Below the pieces are notes generated by a model. It saw only the letters and a list, made by a program, of their open reading frames with translations, ran no database searches and was not told where the DNA came from. From Photobacterium rosenbergii (lineage in GTDB: Bacteria > Pseudomonadota > Gammaproteobacteria > Enterobacterales > Vibrionaceae), in contig NZ_PYMB01000003.1 of NCBI RefSeq assembly GCF_003026455.1, positions 186,001 through 250,000 on the forward strand: 64,000 nt of DNA. Direction: 5' to 3'. The translations under genes and the position numbers were made by a program. Shown here in pieces: positions 17,408 through 26,657 of this stretch (position 1 is the stretch's first letter; each line of letters begins with the position of its first letter).

Positions 17408-19793
17408 TTTCTTTTAATAACCTTAAAGAATTTGAAACAACAATGATCGAACTTCCCGACATACCCACAACAGCGATATAGGGTGCGACAAATCCAGCGA
17501 CAGCCAGCGGTAGGATGATCAAATTGTACCCAAGCGCCCAAGCGAGGTTTTCCCGGATGATTTTACGTGTCTTTTGTGCCAGCTTTCTGGCACGTAGAAT
17601 ACGAGATAGCTGGTCGCCCAGTAATACCATATCTGCCGATGACTTGGCTATATCGGTACCACCACCCATGGCAACAGAAAGGTGTGCACCTGCGAGTACA
17701 GGGGCATCGTTGACACCGTCACCAATCATTAGGGCCACTTTGTTTTTGTCCAGGCTTCTGAGGTATTCCAATTTGCCTTCAGGAGAGACACCTGCTTCAA
17801 GGTTATCGACACCCAGTTTATCGGCGACTACCTGTGCGGATGCTGAATGGTCACCGGTCAGCATAGTCACTTTAATGCCTTCGGCTTGGAACTGCTTGAT
17901 AAGCTCAGGGCTATCTTCGCGAATAGGGTCATCTAACATAAAACTAGCAACCAGATCGCCATCGCAGCTCAGCCATACCTGAAATCGGTTATCACACGCT
18001 GCCAGCAGTTGCTCTTTATTAGGGTTCAAGGCTAAAACAAATTCAGCTTTACCAATTCGCCATTCTTGACCATCTATGCTCCCAGACAAACCGCTGCCAA
18101 TCTCATTCTCAACGTCGTTGAACAAAGGTTTATCGCTACGGTAAGCAGAAAACGCCCTTGCAATAGGGTGATTGGCAAATCGCTCCAGTTCTGCTGCAAC
18201 TTGTAATGACTTCTCTTCAGAGTACTCATTGAAAGTCTGGGTTTGCACTAGGCGAATATTACCTTCAGTCAACGTGCCGGTTTTATCGATCACTAGTTGG
18301 TTGACGTTACATAGCGTTTCCAGCACATGGCCGCGGCGCAATAGGATCCCCAAACGCCCAAGGCTTGAAGTAGAACAGGTGAGAGCCGTTGGGGTAGCAA
18401 GGGATAGGGCGCACGGGCAAGTGGCTACCAAAACAGCTAAGGTGATCCACAGGGCATCTTCAGGGCGATGCTGATACCAGTAAAGCCAAGTGCCAGCTGA
18501 GATGATTAAAATTGCTGCAACAAAGTAGCGTGCGACAATATCTGCAACCTCTGCCACCTTAGGTTTCGAGCTTTGTGCTTCATCTTGTAAGCGAACAATA
18601 TTTGAAATGAGTGAATTCTGGCGGTCTTTGGTTACCTTGAGGGTAATATGGTTATCTCCATTGATTGTACCTGCATAAACCGTATCACCCACGATTCTTG
18701 GCACAGGCATAGATTCGCCTGTCACCATAGATTCATCGATAGCCGTTTGGCCTTTTAGAATTTCACCATCAGCAGGTAAGCTTTCACCAGGCAGCACCGT
18801 GACAACGTCACCCACTTTTAATGTCTTGGCAGCGACCTGTGAGCCGTCTTCCAATGTTGCCATTGCCGGGACCAGCTTTAATAAGTTGGCACTGGCTGCA
18901 GCGGCGTGGCGCCGTGCACGCATTTCAAGAAATCGACCAAGCAACAAGAAGAAAGCGAACATAGAAATCGACTCGAAGAAGACTTCGCCTTTTTCCATTA
19001 CTGTTGCATAAAGGCTTGCCACATAGGCAAATAACATGGCAATTGAGACGGGAACATCCATTCCTAATGTTTTTGCCCGCAGGTTACGCCAAGCATTGAG
19101 GTAGAAGGGCAATGCCGAGTAGAGCATGACTGGAGTTGCGAATATCAGACTGACCCAGCGGAGGTAGTTTTTGAACTCGGCATCTAAGTCACCGAAGATT
19201 TCAAAATACAATGCGATAGCCAGCATCATCACCTGCATTGTCGCAATGCCTGCAATACCTAGTCGGTAGAGGTAGCCCTTCATGGTGCGGTGGTATTGCT
19301 GCTCTTGTGCATCAGCTTCAAAAGGGGCGGCTTTGTAGCCTAAACGGTGGATAACGCCCAAAAGGTGGCTGAGCTTAACCGTGTCTGGGTCCCAGGCTAA
19401 TAGTGCTCGGTGCGTTGTTGTATTTACTTTAATGGATACAACGCCAGCTTCGCGCATCAACTGCTTCTCAATAAGCCATGCACAAGCGGCACAAGAAACA
19501 CCATCTAGTGATAAAGACGCTTCTTTGCAATTTTCGTTGTCACGGACAAACTCTTGCTGGATTTCATCGTGATCGTAGAGGAGGAGAGATTGCAGTTGCT
19601 GCGGCACCAAGTCCGCTTTCTCTGCCGGGGCAGTGCGGTACTCGTAGTAAGAGGTAAGGCCGCTATCCACAATGGTCTGTGCTACCGCTTCACAGCCTGG
19701 ACAGCACATTTCACGGATCTGGCCGAGAATTTCTACATGATGATGGCAATCCTGTGGAACAGGATCGCCGCAATGGTAACAGTCTTTCGTCAT
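17400..19793 (-). CDS. ccoI: Cu+-exporting P1B-type ATPase CcoI
   Basis: A 797-residue copper-transporting ATPase of the FixI/CcoI type. The N-terminus has a Cys-rich part (CYHCGDPVP, CPGCEA) and a heavy-metal-associated domain (GVSCAACAW). Transmembrane segments surround the CPC translocation motif (ATCPCALSLATP). The phosphorylation motif DKTGTLT, the TGES actuator loop and GDGVNDAP hinge are intact. It exports copper to the periplasm for assembly of the haem-copper centre of cbb3 oxidase. It overlaps ccoH by 4 bp and ccoS by 8 bp. A perfect matS site lies within the gene. Confidence 0.96.
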   Translation of the reverse strand: MTKDCYHCGDPVPQDCHHHVEILGQIREMCCPGCEAVAQTIVDSGLTSYYEYRTAPAEKADLVPQQLQSLLLYDHDEIQQEFVRDNENCKEASLSLDGVSCAACAWLIEKQLMREAGVVSIKVNTTTHRALLAWDPDTVKLSHLLGVIHRLGYKAAPFEADAQEQQYHRTMKGYLYRLGIAGIATMQVMMLAIALYFEIFGDLDAEFKNYLRWVSLIFATPVMLYSALPFYLNAWRNLRAKTLGMDVPVSIAMLFAYVASLYATVMEKGEVFFESISMFAFFLLLGRFLEMRARRHAAAASANLLKLVPAMATLEDGSQVAAKTLKVGDVVTVLPGESLPADGEILKGQTAIDESMVTGESMPVPRIVGDTVYAGTINGDNHITLKVTKDRQNSLISNIVRLQDEAQSSKPKVAEVADIVARYFVAAILIISAGTWLYWYQHRPEDALWITLAVLVATCPCALSLATPTALTCSTSSLGRLGILLRRGHVLETLCNVNQLVIDKTGTLTEGNIRLVQTQTFNEYSEEKSLQVAAELERFANHPIARAFSAYRSDKPLFNDVENEIGSGLSGSIDGQEWRIGKAEFVLALNPNKEQLLAACDNRFQVWLSCDGDLVASFMLDDPIREDSPELIKQFQAEGIKVTMLTGDHSASAQVVADKLGVDNLEAGVSPEGKLEYLRSLDKNKVALMIGDGVNDAPVLAGAHLSVAMGGGTDIAKSSADMVLLGDQLSRILRARKLAQKTRKIIRENLAWALGYNLIILPLAVAGFVAPYIAVVGMSGSSIIVVSNSLRLLKENG
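18799..18811. promoter_or_regulatory. matS site (MatP binding)
   Basis: GTGACAACGTCAC is a perfect match to the matS consensus GTGACRNYGTCAC. It lies inside ccoI, as matS sites are commonly intragenic, and fits the terminus macrodomain setting with matP encoded at 49961-50413. Confidence 0.88.
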
Positions 19794-20281
19794 TCCTTAA
19801 TCTGCCCGTACAGCGAAATCGGGTCGGATGTTGGCAGGTTAACACGTCCTTGTAACATCCAGTCTCCATCAAACGGCTCAAGCTCAACAAACCATGGACC
19901 TTCAATAACCTCAGGAGATTCAAAGCGATAAGTCCCTGATAAATCGGCGCTCACCATTTGAGTAAAATCTTTATTAGCTAGAGTACGGTGTGTGAATGTC
20001 ACACGCAAATTTGGATAGTTATCTAGATCACCTTTATTGAAAAAAACATTGATGTCTTTGTCACTAACAGCAACTTGCGCTTTCAAATTCAAGGCATCGG
20101 CAACACGAAGGCGGGATAGGTCGAGGTTAATCGCCTTGCCTTTCTTGTAATAGTCTTCAGCGACTAGGTCGACTTTGTTTTGAGAAAAGATATAGACAGC
20201 TGTCAGGCTATAAACAATTGAAGTAGCAGGGATGGCAAAAACGAACCATGGCCAGAACTGCTTATACCAAGGTTTACCCAT
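19790..20281 (-). CDS. ccoH: FixH/CcoH family cbb3 assembly protein
   Basis: A 163-residue protein with one N-terminal membrane segment (about residues 9-32) and a periplasmic beta-sandwich domain ending in RVNLPTSDPISL. It matches FixH/CcoH in size, topology and the WPWFVFAIPATSIVYS and EDYYKKGKAIN blocks. CcoH stabilises cbb3 subunit assembly. It is first in the ccoHIS operon, 120 bp after ccoP, and its stop overlaps the ccoI start. Confidence 0.92.
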   Translation of the reverse strand: MGKPWYKQFWPWFVFAIPATSIVYSLTAVYIFSQNKVDLVAEDYYKKGKAINLDLSRLRVADALNLKAQVAVSDKDINVFFNKGDLDNYPNLRVTFTHRTLANKDFTQMVSADLSGTYRFESPEVIEGPWFVELEPFDGDWMLQGRVNLPTSDPISLYGQIKE

Positions 20282-20310
20282 ATTGATTACCTATGTCGCT
20301 TAGAGGGATT

Positions 20311-20335
20311 TAGCCCCTGAAGATAACAGGGGCTA
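20311..20335 (-). terminator. Intercistronic hairpin between ccoP and ccoH
   Basis: A 9-bp stem TAGCCCCTG / CAGGGGCTA with a 7-nt loop and no T-run. It may attenuate or stabilise transcripts between ccoNOQP and ccoHIS rather than terminate fully. Confidence 0.55.
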
Positions 20336-20401
20336 GTCGTTAAGTCTCGGAAATTTGTACAAAAAACTCGATCAAATTGTAACCGAGTGTTGTATGAATT
20401 G

Positions 20402-21382
20402 TTACTTAGAAGTGTCTTGGCTTAGGTTCCATACATAGGCTGAAATAACCTGTACTTTCTCCTCGCCTAAAATATCTTTCCAAGCAGGCATCACACCCTG
20501 GCGGCCGTGAGCAATGGTTGCTTCAACCGCACGGCGTGAACCACCGTATAGCCATGTGTTGTCAGTTAGGTCCGGCGCACCAAATGCAGGGTTACCTTTA
20601 CCATCTGTACCGTGACAGGCTGCACAGACCACGAACTTCTGCTTACCAGCAGCCGCTTCTTTGGCATTCACACTTCGCCCAGACATGCTTAGTACATAGC
20701 TGGTCACTTCTGTTACGCCATCTTTACCAAGGCTATCAATCCAGCCAGGCATGACACCTTGACGACCATCCATGATGGTTGTCTTGATGGTTTCGGCTTC
20801 ACCACCATACAACCAAGCGCCATCTGTCAGGTTAGGGTAGCCAAGCTGGCCACGGGCATCCGAGCCATGACATTGCGCACAGTTCTGCAAGAACAAACGT
20901 TGACCGACCTTAATTGCTTCTTCACTCTCAGCGATCTGAGTGATTGGCAATAACGTGTTGCCTGAGGCATCGTAAGCTAAAGTTTTGAATGTTTCACCGA
21001 AGCGGGTTTCGGCGTCATCCAACTCTTTTGCATACTGGTTCAAACGCTGCTCTTTCTGGGCATTGGCAATTGCCAGTTTGGATTCTTCGATTGAACGAAC
21101 AGTTTGATCAGAACTCGTCCAGCCCAAGAAGCCCTTGTAGTTACCTAAACCCGGGAAAAGGAACAGGTAAAGCAGACCGAAAATAATGGTGCCCCAAAAC
21201 ATGTAGGACCACCATTTAGGCAGTGGGTTGTTGATCTCACGAATACCGTCGTACTCGTGACCCATATCCTCACCTTCTTCAACACCCATTTTGTCCTTGC
21301 TACACCAAATCAGTAGGGCAGCAATACCAGTTAGGGTACCCAGCGTGATGATTGTTATCCATAGACTCCAAAAAGTAGTCAT
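20402..21382 (-). CDS. ccoP: cbb3 oxidase dihaem cytochrome c subunit III
   Basis: A 326-residue protein of normal CcoP length. Two N-terminal membrane helices (about 8-27 and 57-77) precede two cytochrome c domains with haem-binding CxxCH motifs: CAQCH (about residue 170) and CAACH (about 255). It passes electrons from the bc1 complex or soluble cytochrome c to CcoO and CcoN. It follows ccoQ with only a few bases between, with an AGGAG site before its ATG. Confidence 0.96.
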   Translation of the reverse strand: MTTFWSLWITIITLGTLTGIAALLIWCSKDKMGVEEGEDMGHEYDGIREINNPLPKWWSYMFWGTIIFGLLYLFLFPGLGNYKGFLGWTSSDQTVRSIEESKLAIANAQKEQRLNQYAKELDDAETRFGETFKTLAYDASGNTLLPITQIAESEEAIKVGQRLFLQNCAQCHGSDARGQLGYPNLTDGAWLYGGEAETIKTTIMDGRQGVMPGWIDSLGKDGVTEVTSYVLSMSGRSVNAKEAAAGKQKFVVCAACHGTDGKGNPAFGAPDLTDNTWLYGGSRRAVEATIAHGRQGVMPAWKDILGEEKVQVISAYVWNLSQDTSK

Positions 21383-21387
21383 GCTTC

Positions 21388-21561
21388 CTAACTCCTGTCA
21401 TTCTCACGCGTTGCCGTGTCTTGCTCCTCGTCTGCAAAAACAAGATTTGCAGCCTCATCGAAACGAGATTTTTGGCGTTTACTGTAAGCCCAGAGGACAA
21501 TACCAATAAAGCTACCGAACAGTATCAGTGTCCAAATGCTATGAATGGTTCCAATATCCAT
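21388..21561 (-). CDS. ccoQ: cbb3 oxidase small subunit CcoQ
   Basis: A 57-residue ORF read directly from the minus strand between ccoO and ccoP. It begins MDIGTIHSIW, has a single membrane helix (about residues 8-26, WTLILFGSFIGIVLWAY) and a charged, acidic C-terminal tail. Position, size and topology match CcoQ/FixQ, which stabilises the oxidase. A GGGGGCACC-type ribosome-binding site precedes the ATG. Confidence 0.9.
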   Translation of the reverse strand: MDIGTIHSIWTLILFGSFIGIVLWAYSKRQKSRFDEAANLVFADEEQDTATRENDRS

Positions 21562-21570
21562 GGTGCCCCC

Positions 21571-22182
21571 TTATTTCATTGCGTGACCGAGTGACTGGAG
21601 GTAAGCAATGATTGCATCCATCTCAGTCTTGCCTTTCACTTCTTCGCCAGCGTTTGCCACTTGCTCATCGGTATAAGGCACTCCGAATTGGTTCTTGAAG
21701 ATTCCAAGCTTCTTAGACGTCAACTTGCCATCAAGTACGTTTTCTTCAAGCCAAGGGAAACCAGGCATGTTTGATTCAGGAACCACTGCACGAGGATCAC
21801 GAAGGTGAACTCGGTGCCAGTCATCTGAATAACGGCCGCCAACGCGAGCTAGATCAGGACCAGTTCGTTTTGAGCCCCATAGGAATGGGTGTTCCCAAAC
21901 ACTTTCGCCAGCTACAGAGTAGTGGCCATAGCGCTCAGTTTCAGAACGGAATGGGCGGATCATCTGGCTGTGACAAACATTACAACCTTCACGGATGTAA
22001 ATATCACGGCCTTCCATTTCCAAAGCAGTGTATGGACGAAGGTTCTCAACCGGCTCAGTCGTTTGGTCTTGGTAAAGCAATGGAGTGATTTCTACCAAGG
22101 CGCCAAAACTGATCGCAATCACGATAAGGATTGCAAGAAGGCCGACATTTTTTTCTACGATTTCATGACGATTATTAGCCAT
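21571..22182 (-). CDS. ccoO: cbb3 oxidase monohaem cytochrome c subunit II
   Basis: A 203-residue protein with one N-terminal membrane anchor (about residues 12-34) and a periplasmic cytochrome c domain with a single haem motif CNVCH (about 68-72) and a distal Met region (NMPGFPW). It relays electrons between CcoP and the catalytic CcoN. Standard place in ccoNOQP, 12 bp downstream of ccoN. Confidence 0.96.
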   Translation of the reverse strand: MANNRHEIVEKNVGLLAILIVIAISFGALVEITPLLYQDQTTEPVENLRPYTALEMEGRDIYIREGCNVCHSQMIRPFRSETERYGHYSVAGESVWEHPFLWGSKRTGPDLARVGGRYSDDWHRVHLRDPRAVVPESNMPGFPWLEENVLDGKLTSKKLGIFKNQFGVPYTDEQVANAGEEVKGKTEMDAIIAYLQSLGHAMK

Positions 22183-22194
22183 TGTCGGTACTCC

Positions 22195-23622
22195 TTATGC
22201 TGGTTGCTCTGCGGCTTTAAGGCTTTCTTTTGGCGCAAGAATTGTCTTGTATGCGTTGTATGCCATTAGGAACATACCCGCCAAGAAGATTGCACCGCCT
22301 ACGAAGCGAACGAAGTAGAATGGGTAAGAAGCCTGTAGAGACTCAACAAAGCTGTAAGTCAATGTACCGTCGGTGTTTACCGCGCGCCACATCAGACCTT
22401 GCATAACCCCAGAAATCCACATCGCAACGATGTAAAGCACTGTACCGATTGTTGCTAGCCAGAAGTGAACGTTGATCAATTTAATTGAGTACATACGCTC
22501 TTGGCCGAACAATTTAGGGATCAAGTGGTAAACCGCACCGATAGAAACCATTGCAACCCAACCTAACGCACCAGAGTGAACGTGGCCGATAGTCCAGTCG
22601 GTATAGTGAGAAAGGGCGTTAACCGTCTTGATTGACATCATTGGGCCTTCGAAAGTCGACATGCCGTAGAAAGACAGGGAAACGACTAGGAAGCGAAGGA
22701 TAGGGTCATAGCGCAGTTTATGCCATGCACCTGACAGCGTCATGATACCGTTGATCATACCACCCCAAGATGGAGCAAATAGGATCAAAGACATCACCAT
22801 ACCCAAAGACTGAGTCCAGTCAGGTAGGGCTGTGTAATGAAGATGGTGAGGGCCTGCCCAGATGTATAGAGATACTAGCGCCCAGAAGTGAACGATAGAC
22901 AGACGGTATGAGTAAACAGGACGTCCTGCTTGCTTAGGTACGAAGTAGTACATCATCCCCAAGAAACCCGCTGTTAGCAGGAAGCCTACCGCGTTATGTC
23001 CGTACCACCACTGTATCATGGCATCAACAGCACCAGAGTAAACCGAATAGGATTTAGTCATGGATACTGGGATAGCCATACTGTTAACAATGTGCAGAAC
23101 GGCAACGGTTAGGATGAAGGCACCAAAGAACCAGTTAGCCACATAAATATGTGATGTGTTCCTTTTGATCATTGTACCGAAGAAGACGATGGCATAGGCT
23201 ACCCAGACAACTGCAATGGCGATATCAATCGGCCACTCCAGCTCTGCGTATTCTTTACCAGAAGTCCAACCTAACGGCAGCGAAATCGCCGCTGATAGAA
23301 TGATAGCTTGCCAGCCCCAGAAGGTGAACGACGCTAATTTCCCACCGAAAAGTCTTGTTTGACACGTACGCTGTACTACGTAGTAAGACGTAGCAAATAG
23401 CGCACTGGTACCGAATGCGAAAATCACTGCATTTGTGTGCAATGGTCGTAAACGGCTATATGTCAACCAAGGAAGGTCGAAGTTTAGTGCCGGCCATACC
23501 AGCTGAGCGGCAATCAATACACCAACGCCCATTCCAACAATTCCCCATAGGATAGTAACCAAGGTGAATTGACGAACGACCGTATAGTTGTAGTTTTGTT
23601 CAAGCTGCTTTACTTGGCTCAT
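22195..23622 (-). CDS. ccoN: cbb3-type cytochrome c oxidase catalytic subunit I
   Basis: A 475-residue haem-copper oxidase subunit with about twelve membrane helices. The conserved His clusters that bind haem b, haem b3 and CuB are present ([49 protein letters not shown]). It reduces O2 to water at low oxygen with proton pumping. The start at 23622 ([10 protein letters not shown]) gives the normal family length; the frame runs 29 codons further upstream but without support. It is the first gene of the operon. Confidence 0.96.
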   Translation of the reverse strand: MSQVKQLEQNYNYTVVRQFTLVTILWGIVGMGVGVLIAAQLVWPALNFDLPWLTYSRLRPLHTNAVIFAFGTSALFATSYYVVQRTCQTRLFGGKLASFTFWGWQAIILSAAISLPLGWTSGKEYAELEWPIDIAIAVVWVAYAIVFFGTMIKRNTSHIYVANWFFGAFILTVAVLHIVNSMAIPVSMTKSYSVYSGAVDAMIQWWYGHNAVGFLLTAGFLGMMYYFVPKQAGRPVYSYRLSIVHFWALVSLYIWAGPHHLHYTALPDWTQSLGMVMSLILFAPSWGGMINGIMTLSGAWHKLRYDPILRFLVVSLSFYGMSTFEGPMMSIKTVNALSHYTDWTIGHVHSGALGWVAMVSIGAVYHLIPKLFGQERMYSIKLINVHFWLATIGTVLYIVAMWISGVMQGLMWRAVNTDGTLTYSFVESLQASYPFYFVRFVGGAIFLAGMFLMAYNAYKTILAPKESLKAAEQPA

Positions 23623-23899
23623 GTTGCATGCTTCCAATTTTAATTGTTCAACTACACTCTTTTTCCTTGTGCGAACAACAAGTTGTCGCAATACCACCCA
23701 AAGCTTCAATAATCACTGTGTTATTTTTTTAAACACCCCAGTAATTAAATTGCTATTTTGTTGTAAAAGTGGCATTTTCAGTGCCATATACTACTTTAGA
23801 TAACTAATGATTGACAGGGTCAAGCCCACACAATGTTTACGGTTAAGCAACATTTATGTGAAAACTTTGACCTCTGTAACATGGGAAGCACGTAAAATC

Positions 23900-24352
23900 A
23901 TGGCTGCAGAAAAGCTCACCAAAGGCAGATTAATCCAAATTCTTTTTCTTTTAGCTGTATTGATCACAGCATTTGTATGGAGAACAGTCACCTATAAGAA
24001 TGAACAAGCTGAAAATAATACTGCAACAACATGCCAATTATCAGCAGAAAAATGCCTCTCAAATAAAAGCGGTAAACTGTTAAATATCTCTTTGATGCCG
24101 TATCCAGCAAAAGCGAATCAAGAGCTAACGATACAAATTGATAACAGAAATGTTAAACCGAATGCCTCTGTAGAAGGGGTCAGCATGTATATGGGCACAA
24201 TTCCCGTTACTTTTGAAGAAACATCAGAAGGTTGGCTAGGGCGCTTTACGGTCCCTGAATGTATGCACGATGAAATGGAGTGGGCAGTTAACATTGAACA
24301 AGGTGATGAAAAGATAACTGCAACTTTCTTGGTGAAAAAACAAGCAGAATAA
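23900..24352 (+). CDS. FixH/YtkA-like membrane-anchored periplasmic protein
   Basis: A 150-residue protein with one N-terminal membrane segment (about residues 10-27) and a periplasmic beta-sandwich domain. The residues PYPAKANQELTIQI, GVSMYMGTIPVTF and WLGRFTVPECMHDEMEW resemble FixH/YtkA-type folds, and Cys/Met/His residues could bind copper. The start at 23900 (MAAEKL) removes an unsupported N-terminal extension. It is divergent from ccoN, so a role in copper delivery to or quality control of the cbb3 oxidase is a reasonable inference, not shown. Confidence 0.6.
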   Translation: MAAEKLTKGRLIQILFLLAVLITAFVWRTVTYKNEQAENNTATTCQLSAEKCLSNKSGKLLNISLMPYPAKANQELTIQIDNRNVKPNASVEGVSMYMGTIPVTFEETSEGWLGRFTVPECMHDEMEWAVNIEQGDEKITATFLVKKQAE

Positions 24353-24374
24353 GCAGGTTACATACAGACATTAT

Positions 24375-24412
24375 AAATTATAGGGTTTAGACCTTTAAAC
24401 CCTATAATTTAC
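24375..24412. terminator. Bidirectional terminator
   Basis: A perfect 14-bp stem AAATTATAGGGTTT / AAACCCTATAATTT with an 8-nt loop between convergent genes. Confidence 0.85.
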
Positions 24413-24463
24413 GCAATTTACTAAGTGATTTGTTAACTATAATAAACCTAATTTTTGAGTGAG

Positions 24464-25186
24464 TTACTCACTGTAAATCATTTTTTTTGTCATCCCGCCA
24501 TCAATCACAAAGTTCTGACCAGTAATAAATCCAGCCTCTTTTGAGAGCAAATAACCGACCATTGAAGCGATATCATCGACATTACCGACACGGCCAATCA
24601 GATGCTGTTGGTGATCAGCCTCACGTAATTCCTCATCAGAAGTATGAATCCAACCGGGAGATATACAGTTAACCCTTACCTCAGGGCCTAAGCTGGTAGC
24701 CAACGCATGAGTTAATGAAACAATCCCTCCTTTAGTAGCACTGTAAGCTTCAGTATTTGGCTCGGATTGTAAGTAACGGGTGGAAGCAATATTTACAATG
24801 CACCCATTTGTCTCTTTAAGTAATGATAAAGTGTGTTTTGCCATCAACATAGGGGCAGTCAAATTGACAGCTAGCGCGTTGTTCCAATCGTAAAGATCAA
24901 GCTCCTGTAACGGGGCGTTGTAGGGGTTTGCTATCGCCGCATTATTAATAACGGCATCAAGTCTACCGTGCTGATATTTTATCTCTTCAACTAGAGATTC
25001 AATTTGCTGTTCATTGGTAACATCAAGGTGTTTGAAGCGAATCAAAGGGTTCTCTGAGACCAACTGGAACCCTGCATTTTCGTCAATATCAGCAGCAATA
25101 ACTATCGTATTTTTAGACAGGTAGTTTGCAATCCCTCTACCTATCCCGTTTGCCCCGCCAGTAACCAGTACAACTCTGTTATCCAT
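24464..25186 (-). CDS. SDR-family NAD(P)-dependent oxidoreductase
   Basis: A 240-residue classical short-chain dehydrogenase. The Rossmann glycine motif VTGGANGIGRG is at the N-terminus, NNAAIANP at about residue 80, and the catalytic Ser and YxxxK are in NIASTRYLQ and YSATKGG (about residues 135-155). The C-terminus shows the ISPGWIHT and FITGQNFVIDGGM blocks. The start at 25186 is preceded by GAGGG; an upstream ATG at 25204 is possible. Substrate cannot be told from sequence. It sits between the cco-linked gene and the FIST/kinase operon, apparently as its own unit. Confidence 0.9.
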   Translation of the reverse strand: MDNRVVLVTGGANGIGRGIANYLSKNTIVIAADIDENAGFQLVSENPLIRFKHLDVTNEQQIESLVEEIKYQHGRLDAVINNAAIANPYNAPLQELDLYDWNNALAVNLTAPMLMAKHTLSLLKETNGCIVNIASTRYLQSEPNTEAYSATKGGIVSLTHALATSLGPEVRVNCISPGWIHTSDEELREADHQQHLIGRVGNVDDIASMVGYLLSKEAGFITGQNFVIDGGMTKKMIYSE

Positions 25187-25204
25187 CGTTCCCTCATCTT
25201 CCAT

Positions 25205-25475
25205 ATAACTGAGATCTTACACCCAAATACCACCCCAACGATTAGGGATATATCTATCATTAACGGTCATTACGTCCATAACTTTAATTAATTACAATAA
25301 AAAAGCAGACACCCGATCTGATGCATGTAAGAATACCATCCAGTAGTTTCAAGAGGCTTACAATTCCATTTGATCATTTATTTAAACCATAATTTATTGA
25401 TCGTATGCCAGTACATTATCTTGAGCTCAGGTAGGTATAAGTAATAATTCAAATCAATCGATAGAAAAATTCCCC
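25205..25475. other. Divergent regulatory region upstream of the FIST sensor
   Basis: About 270 bp between the SDR gene and the FIST-kinase operon. It must hold both promoters. I found no clear NsrR, NorR or FNR site by eye. Confidence 0.35.
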
Positions 25476-26654
25476 ATGGATATCGCTACAAGCTTTTCTT
25501 CACAGGCAACAGCATCTTATGCTATTCAAGAAGCCATCACTCAATTACAAGCAAAGCTTGCTAACCCTAAATTGATCCTTGTCTACTTTTCAGAAAAATA
25601 TGACGTTGTCACTTTTCAAGAAGCATTAGCCGTTGCTTTTCCTAATGCACAAATTTTAGGGTGTACATCCTGCCAAGGCGTGATGACAGAAGGCGGTTAT
25701 CACCATGGCTTGGGTGTCGCACTATGGGCTATTTCAGATTTTCACGGTGCATACGGAACAGCAATTGTCTCGACCAACAATTCTAAATATGACATGGCAA
25801 GGCAAGCTCTACTAAAGGCTATTGCTAACAGCGGTCGTTCCGGAGAGTTACCGGCATTAATCGTACTGCACGCAAGCCCAGGGCATGAAGAGGAAGTCAT
25901 TCAGGGAATAGAAGATGAGCTATGCACGTCTGTGCCAATCATTGGCGGTAGTGCTGCCGATGACAATATCCAAGGGAATTGGAAAATTTTCACCCAAGAA
26001 CAACACACGCAAGAAGGGGTAGGAATCAGTGTAATATACCCATCTTGCCATATCAGCTATTCCTTTCACTCAGGCTATGCCAGTACAGGGCTATCCGCAA
26101 AAGCGACCAAAGTCGAGGGCAGGGAGCTCATTGAGCTCGACAATAAACCGGCTATTGAAGTCTACCAAGAGTGGATGAACCAATCGTTAGATGATGCAGA
26201 AAATATTATTGGCAACAGCAGCTTAAACCCGCTCGGCCGCGTTGCTGGTATTGTACATGATCTCCCTTATTTCAAATTAGCACACCCATTAAAAACCACG
26301 GAGCGTGGTGGTATCACCTTATTTGCCAAAGTTGAAGCAGGCGAAACTCTTTACTTCATGCAAGGCACAGAGGAGCGATTGATTACTCGGGCGGGACGAG
26401 TGGTGAATTCTGCAAGTAACATTTACGCAAATGAGGCTCACCTCAACCCAATCGGTGGGATTACAATTTATTGTGCTGGTTGCATGCTTAGAGTACAGCA
26501 TCGCATGGAAGAAGTGGCACAGTACGTTAAAAGCGCAATGCAAACGGCTCCTTTTGTTGCTCCATTTACTTTTGGTGAGCAGGGACAGTTTGTGGGCGGG
26601 GAAAACGCCCATGGTAATTTGATGATTTCAGCTGTTTTGTTTCATAAGGATTAA
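25476..26654 (+). CDS. nosP: FIST-domain sensor protein (NosP-like)
   Basis: A 392-residue protein with a FIST N domain (about 25-220) and a FIST C domain (about 225-370). It has no membrane segment. It is followed after 3 bp by a hybrid histidine kinase gene. This pairing, and its place between the cco cluster and dif, matches the NosP-NahK/VpsV pair known in Vibrio cholerae and Pseudomonas, where NosP binds haem, senses nitric oxide and inhibits the kinase, affecting biofilm formation. The FIST call is from overall family resemblance (ILVYFSEKYD, GCTSCQGVM, GGSAADDN); haem and NO binding are inferred. Confidence 0.8.
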   Translation: MDIATSFSSQATASYAIQEAITQLQAKLANPKLILVYFSEKYDVVTFQEALAVAFPNAQILGCTSCQGVMTEGGYHHGLGVALWAISDFHGAYGTAIVSTNNSKYDMARQALLKAIANSGRSGELPALIVLHASPGHEEEVIQGIEDELCTSVPIIGGSAADDNIQGNWKIFTQEQHTQEGVGISVIYPSCHISYSFHSGYASTGLSAKATKVEGRELIELDNKPAIEVYQEWMNQSLDDAENIIGNSSLNPLGRVAGIVHDLPYFKLAHPLKTTERGGITLFAKVEAGETLYFMQGTEERLITRAGRVVNSASNIYANEAHLNPIGGITIYCAGCMLRVQHRMEEVAQYVKSAMQTAPFVAPFTFGEQGQFVGGENAHGNLMISAVLFHKD

Positions 26655-26657
26655 GCA

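Noticed and set aside
23814..23826. TTGACAGGGTCAA near the ccoN promoter as an FNR box
   Set aside because: Inverted repeat is clear but the spacer gives 13 instead of 14 bp and TTGAC half-sites, so not a convincing FNR site.
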